64,000 nt of DNA from Calothrix brevissima NIES-22 (GTDB lineage Bacteria; Cyanobacteriota; Cyanobacteriia; Cyanobacteriales; Nostocaceae): positions 6,336,646 to 6,400,645 of the forward strand of contig NZ_AP018207.1 of assembly GCF_002367995.1 (NCBI RefSeq), written 5' to 3'. The notes under the pieces were generated by a model. The model worked only from the letters and a program-made list of their open reading frames with translations. It made no database searches and had not been told where the DNA came from. Of the stretch, positions 61,519 to 64,000 are shown in pieces (position 1 is the stretch's first letter; each line of letters starts with the position of its first letter). Position numbers and translations under genes: made by a program.

Positions 61519-63789
61519 CTACTCGTCAATTTGACCGATGCGCCGAATATTGAGAATGTCGCTCATTTTTTTAATTTGCACAAACACTTGTTCTAGTTGG
61601 GGGCGATCGCGTATATCTATACCCAAGTCCATTAATGCTGGTTGTCCAATTGCTGTTTTTACTTGGGCGTAGCGGACGTTAATTCCCTGGTCGCTTAACC
61701 GCGATAAGATATCTTTTAAAACGCCCACTCGGTCTAATGCTTCAATTTGAATATTCACCGGGTAAGTATGGGGACGAGAACTATGTTCGGCGGCTGGGTT
61801 CCAACCTACTGGTACTAGGCGTTCATATTCGACGCATTCCAGGTTATGACAGCCTTGGCGATGGATGGAAATGCCTTTACCTCTGGTAACTACACCAATA
61901 ATTGGTTCGCCAGGAATGGGCGTACAACAGCCAGCTAGATGATATACCAAACCTTCTACTCCAACAATTGGCGAATCACTGGCACGGGAGGTTGCAGGCG
62001 CATCGCGTAAAGCTTTGTTAGCTGCGGCTGATTCTTTGGGGAGAAATGGCTGAACAACAGCAAGGGGTTGTTGGGCTTTGACGACTTCGCGCCAACGGTT
62101 TAACACTAAATTTAGGGTGATTTCACCGTAACCTAAACCGGCAAGTAAATCTTCCACGCTGTGGTAATTACATTTTTCGGCGACACTCTGCATTGCATCT
62201 GATTTCAGCAGGCTATCAAAACCGGTTTTACCCAGTTCTTTTTCTAGTAATTCCCGACCGCGAGCCACATTTTCTTCCCGGCGCGATCGCTTGTACCATT
62301 GTTTAATCCGGTATTTAGCGGCGGAGGTTCTGACAAAGTTCAACCAATCCAAGCTGGGGTGGCTGTTCTTTTGCGTCATGATTTCCACAATATCGCCGTT
62401 TTGCAAGCGGGTTGATAAGGGAACCATGCGCCCGTTCACTTTTGCCCCGGCACAGTGGTTGCCAACTTCAGTGTGAATGTGGTAAGCAAAATCAATACTG
62501 GTGGAACCAGGGCTTAAGGGTATGACATCACCTTTCGGGGTGAATACATATACATCATCTTCAAATAAATTATCTTTGACGCTATCTAAATACTCTTGAG
62601 CATCTTTTAAATCGCTTTGCCATTCGAGTAATTGCCGCAACCAAGTAAACTTTTCATCAGTGGTACTTAAATGGCTATTGTTAGAATTGCCTGTTTCTTT
62701 ATATTTCCAATGGGCAGCAATCCCGTACTCCGCAATATGGTGCATTTCCATTGTGCGAATTTGTACTTCTAACGGACGACCTGTCAGCCCAATTACACCA
62801 GTATGCAATGACTGGTAACGGTTCGGTTTTGGTAGCCCAATGTAATCTTTAAATCTACCAGGAATTGGGCGAAAGGCATCATGAACTATGGCTAAAGCAC
62901 GGTAACATTCTTCGTTAGTTTCAACAATTATTCGCAATGCGGCTAAGTCATAAATCTCATGAAATTCTTTTTGCTGTCGTTGCATCTTTTGGTAGATACT
63001 ATAAAGATGCTTGGGACGACCGCTAATATCCAGACATTTGATGCTGGCTTGTTGCAAGCGATCGCGTAAAGTGGCTGTAGCTTTGGCTAATTTTTCTTCT
63101 CGCGATGTGCGTTTCTCGGAAACATGCTGTTGAATTTGCCGGAAAGCATCAGGTTCTAAATATTTAAACGATAAATCTTCTAGTTCCCATTTAAAATGCC
63201 AGATCCCCAAACGATTAGCTAAGGGCGCAAAAATATCTCTGGTTTCTTGGGCAATACGGCGGCGTTTTTCATCTGGCATTACTTGTAAAGTTCGCATATT
63301 ATGTAAACGGTCTGCTAACTTCACAACAATGACGCGAATATCTTGCGCCATTGCTAAAAACATCCGGCGAAAGTTTTCCGCTTGACTTTCTGTTTTACTT
63401 TTGAAATTAATTTTAGAAAGTTTAGTAACGCCTTCAACTAATTGTCTAACTTCTGCGCCAAAAAGCTCTCCTATTTGCTCAATTGTGATATCTGTATCTT
63501 CCACTACATCATGGAGAAATCCAGCTGCTATCATAGCAGGACTACCACCTAAATCATATAGTAATCCCGCTACAGCGACGGGATGACAAATGTAAGGTTC
63601 GCCGGATTTACGGTATTGTCCTTGATGCAGTTGATAAGCAAATTCAAATGCACGACAAATTAAATTAGCATCATTAAACCTGCGATCGCTTTCAGCATTG
63701 CCATTACTAGTTTTTGAATGGGTTATGCATTTCTTAAGCCAATCCGGAAGAGGAATATCAACTGAAGAATTAAGAACTATAGTGCTCAT
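61519..63789 (-). CDS. bifunctional (p)ppGpp synthetase/hydrolase
   Basis: 756-residue RelA/SpoT homologue. The N-terminal HD hydrolase has AAGFLHDVVEDTD and KLADRLHNMRTL; the synthetase has HEIYDLAALRIIV, GRFKDYIGLPKPNRYQSLHT and VQIRTMEMHHIAEYGIAAHW. A TGS domain (VFTPKGDVIPLSPGSTSIDFAY), a zinc-finger/CC region (AGCCTPIPGEPI) and a C-terminal ACT domain follow. Both catalytic halves appear intact, so it is likely the main stringent-response enzyme of the cell. The gene is alone on its strand; the last 210 bases of the window hold only its upstream region. Confidence 0.95.
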   Translation of the reverse strand: MSTIVLNSSVDIPLPDWLKKCITHSKTSNGNAESDRRFNDANLICRAFEFAYQLHQGQYRKSGEPYICHPVAVAGLLYDLGGSPAMIAAGFLHDVVEDTDITIEQIGELFGAEVRQLVEGVTKLSKINFKSKTESQAENFRRMFLAMAQDIRVIVVKLADRLHNMRTLQVMPDEKRRRIAQETRDIFAPLANRLGIWHFKWELEDLSFKYLEPDAFRQIQQHVSEKRTSREEKLAKATATLRDRLQQASIKCLDISGRPKHLYSIYQKMQRQQKEFHEIYDLAALRIIVETNEECYRALAIVHDAFRPIPGRFKDYIGLPKPNRYQSLHTGVIGLTGRPLEVQIRTMEMHHIAEYGIAAHWKYKETGNSNNSHLSTTDEKFTWLRQLLEWQSDLKDAQEYLDSVKDNLFEDDVYVFTPKGDVIPLSPGSTSIDFAYHIHTEVGNHCAGAKVNGRMVPLSTRLQNGDIVEIMTQKNSHPSLDWLNFVRTSAAKYRIKQWYKRSRREENVARGRELLEKELGKTGFDSLLKSDAMQSVAEKCNYHSVEDLLAGLGYGEITLNLVLNRWREVVKAQQPLAVVQPFLPKESAAANKALRDAPATSRASDSPIVGVEGLVYHLAGCCTPIPGEPIIGVVTRGKGISIHRQGCHNLECVEYERLVPVGWNPAAEHSSRPHTYPVNIQIEALDRVGVLKDILSRLSDQGINVRYAQVKTAIGQPALMDLGIDIRDRPQLEQVFVQIKKMSDILNIRRIGQIDE

Positions 63790-64000
63790 ACAAAGGGGAC
63801 TAGAGGTGATCTGTGGTTAATTTCAGATAGGGACAAAAATTACAGCATTGTCGATAGCAAATGCTGTTGTCCAAAGGCTAGTTCATCAAGTCATATAAAT
63901 CTGATACCTTTATTGCCTATGGTAATCATCCAGTGCGGGTTTCTTGCTGCATCATCCCAAATATATATTGCTGGCAAATGAAGCCTCAAAGCATAATTTG

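Noticed and set aside
61054-61529. Open frames of repeated Trp-Ser-Met-Val-Asn-Gly-Gln on the minus strand
   Set aside because: They are translations of the CCATTGA heptamer array, not genes.

Overview
The window looks like chromosome from a filamentous, probably heterocystous cyanobacterium (Nostocales). This is an inference from frequent HIP1 octamers (GCGATCGC) in the flanks, several families of short tandem heptamer/nonamer repeats, two solitary TnpB genes and the house-keeping gene content. A 28-kb AT-rich block (about 22.5-50.4 kb) has few HIP1 sites (I see five) and a different style of gene start.

Left flank (0-22.3 kb): a deoxynucleotide cluster (thymidylate synthase, a membrane-anchored dCTP-deaminase-like protein lacking the usual catalytic Glu, a nucleoside deoxyribosyltransferase-like protein, dCMP deaminase). 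Next come a CobO-like protein with a degraded P-loop, adenylate kinase, RNase PH, 6-phosphogluconolactonase and an FHA/zinc-ribbon protein, then a 0.5-kb transposon relic with 47-bp inverted ends. A HEAT-repeat protein and a leftward sulfonate-type cluster follow (lipoprotein binding protein, flavoprotein, ferredoxin, ArgJ-like enzyme). The flank ends with an aminotransferase, a solitary TnpB, an SDR enzyme, a flavoprotein-persulfide dioxygenase fusion and a FosX-like enzyme.

Integrated element (22,497-50,415): it is bounded by a 37-bp direct repeat, the 5' half of tRNA-Cys(GCA). The left copy is a tRNA fragment; the right copy is completed to a full tRNA. The left arm holds a ParB-like gene, small membrane proteins, a ribbon-helix-helix protein and a family-A-polymerase-like replicase lying between inverted copies of a ~240-bp non-coding repeat. 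The middle is a rightward contractile-tail module: tail-completion protein, sheath, tape measure, Afp7-like and LysM proteins, a 961-residue hub with three wall-hydrolase domains, spike, gp25, J, I, fibres, a GH74-like beta-propeller and a holin-like protein. I find no terminase, portal, capsid or tube. The sheath looks truncated and fused, and the tape-measure gene has lost its start codon, so this is more likely a decayed prophage or tailocin-like island than a complete phage. A PD-(D/E)XK-like nuclease gene closes it.

Right flank (50.4-64 kb): the intact tRNA-Cys is followed by a tyrosine integrase gene that lies outside the repeat-bounded element and is preceded by an array of direct and inverted GGGGTAAA repeats. 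Then come glutathione peroxidase, an isocitrate-lyase-superfamily enzyme, a GIY-YIG-like protein, a large coiled-coil membrane protein, a second TnpB with a divergent small ribbon-helix-helix gene, a succinate-CoA-ligase-like pair whose alpha subunit lacks the phospho-histidine, a long CCATTGA heptamer array, and the bifunctional RelA/SpoT (p)ppGpp enzyme.
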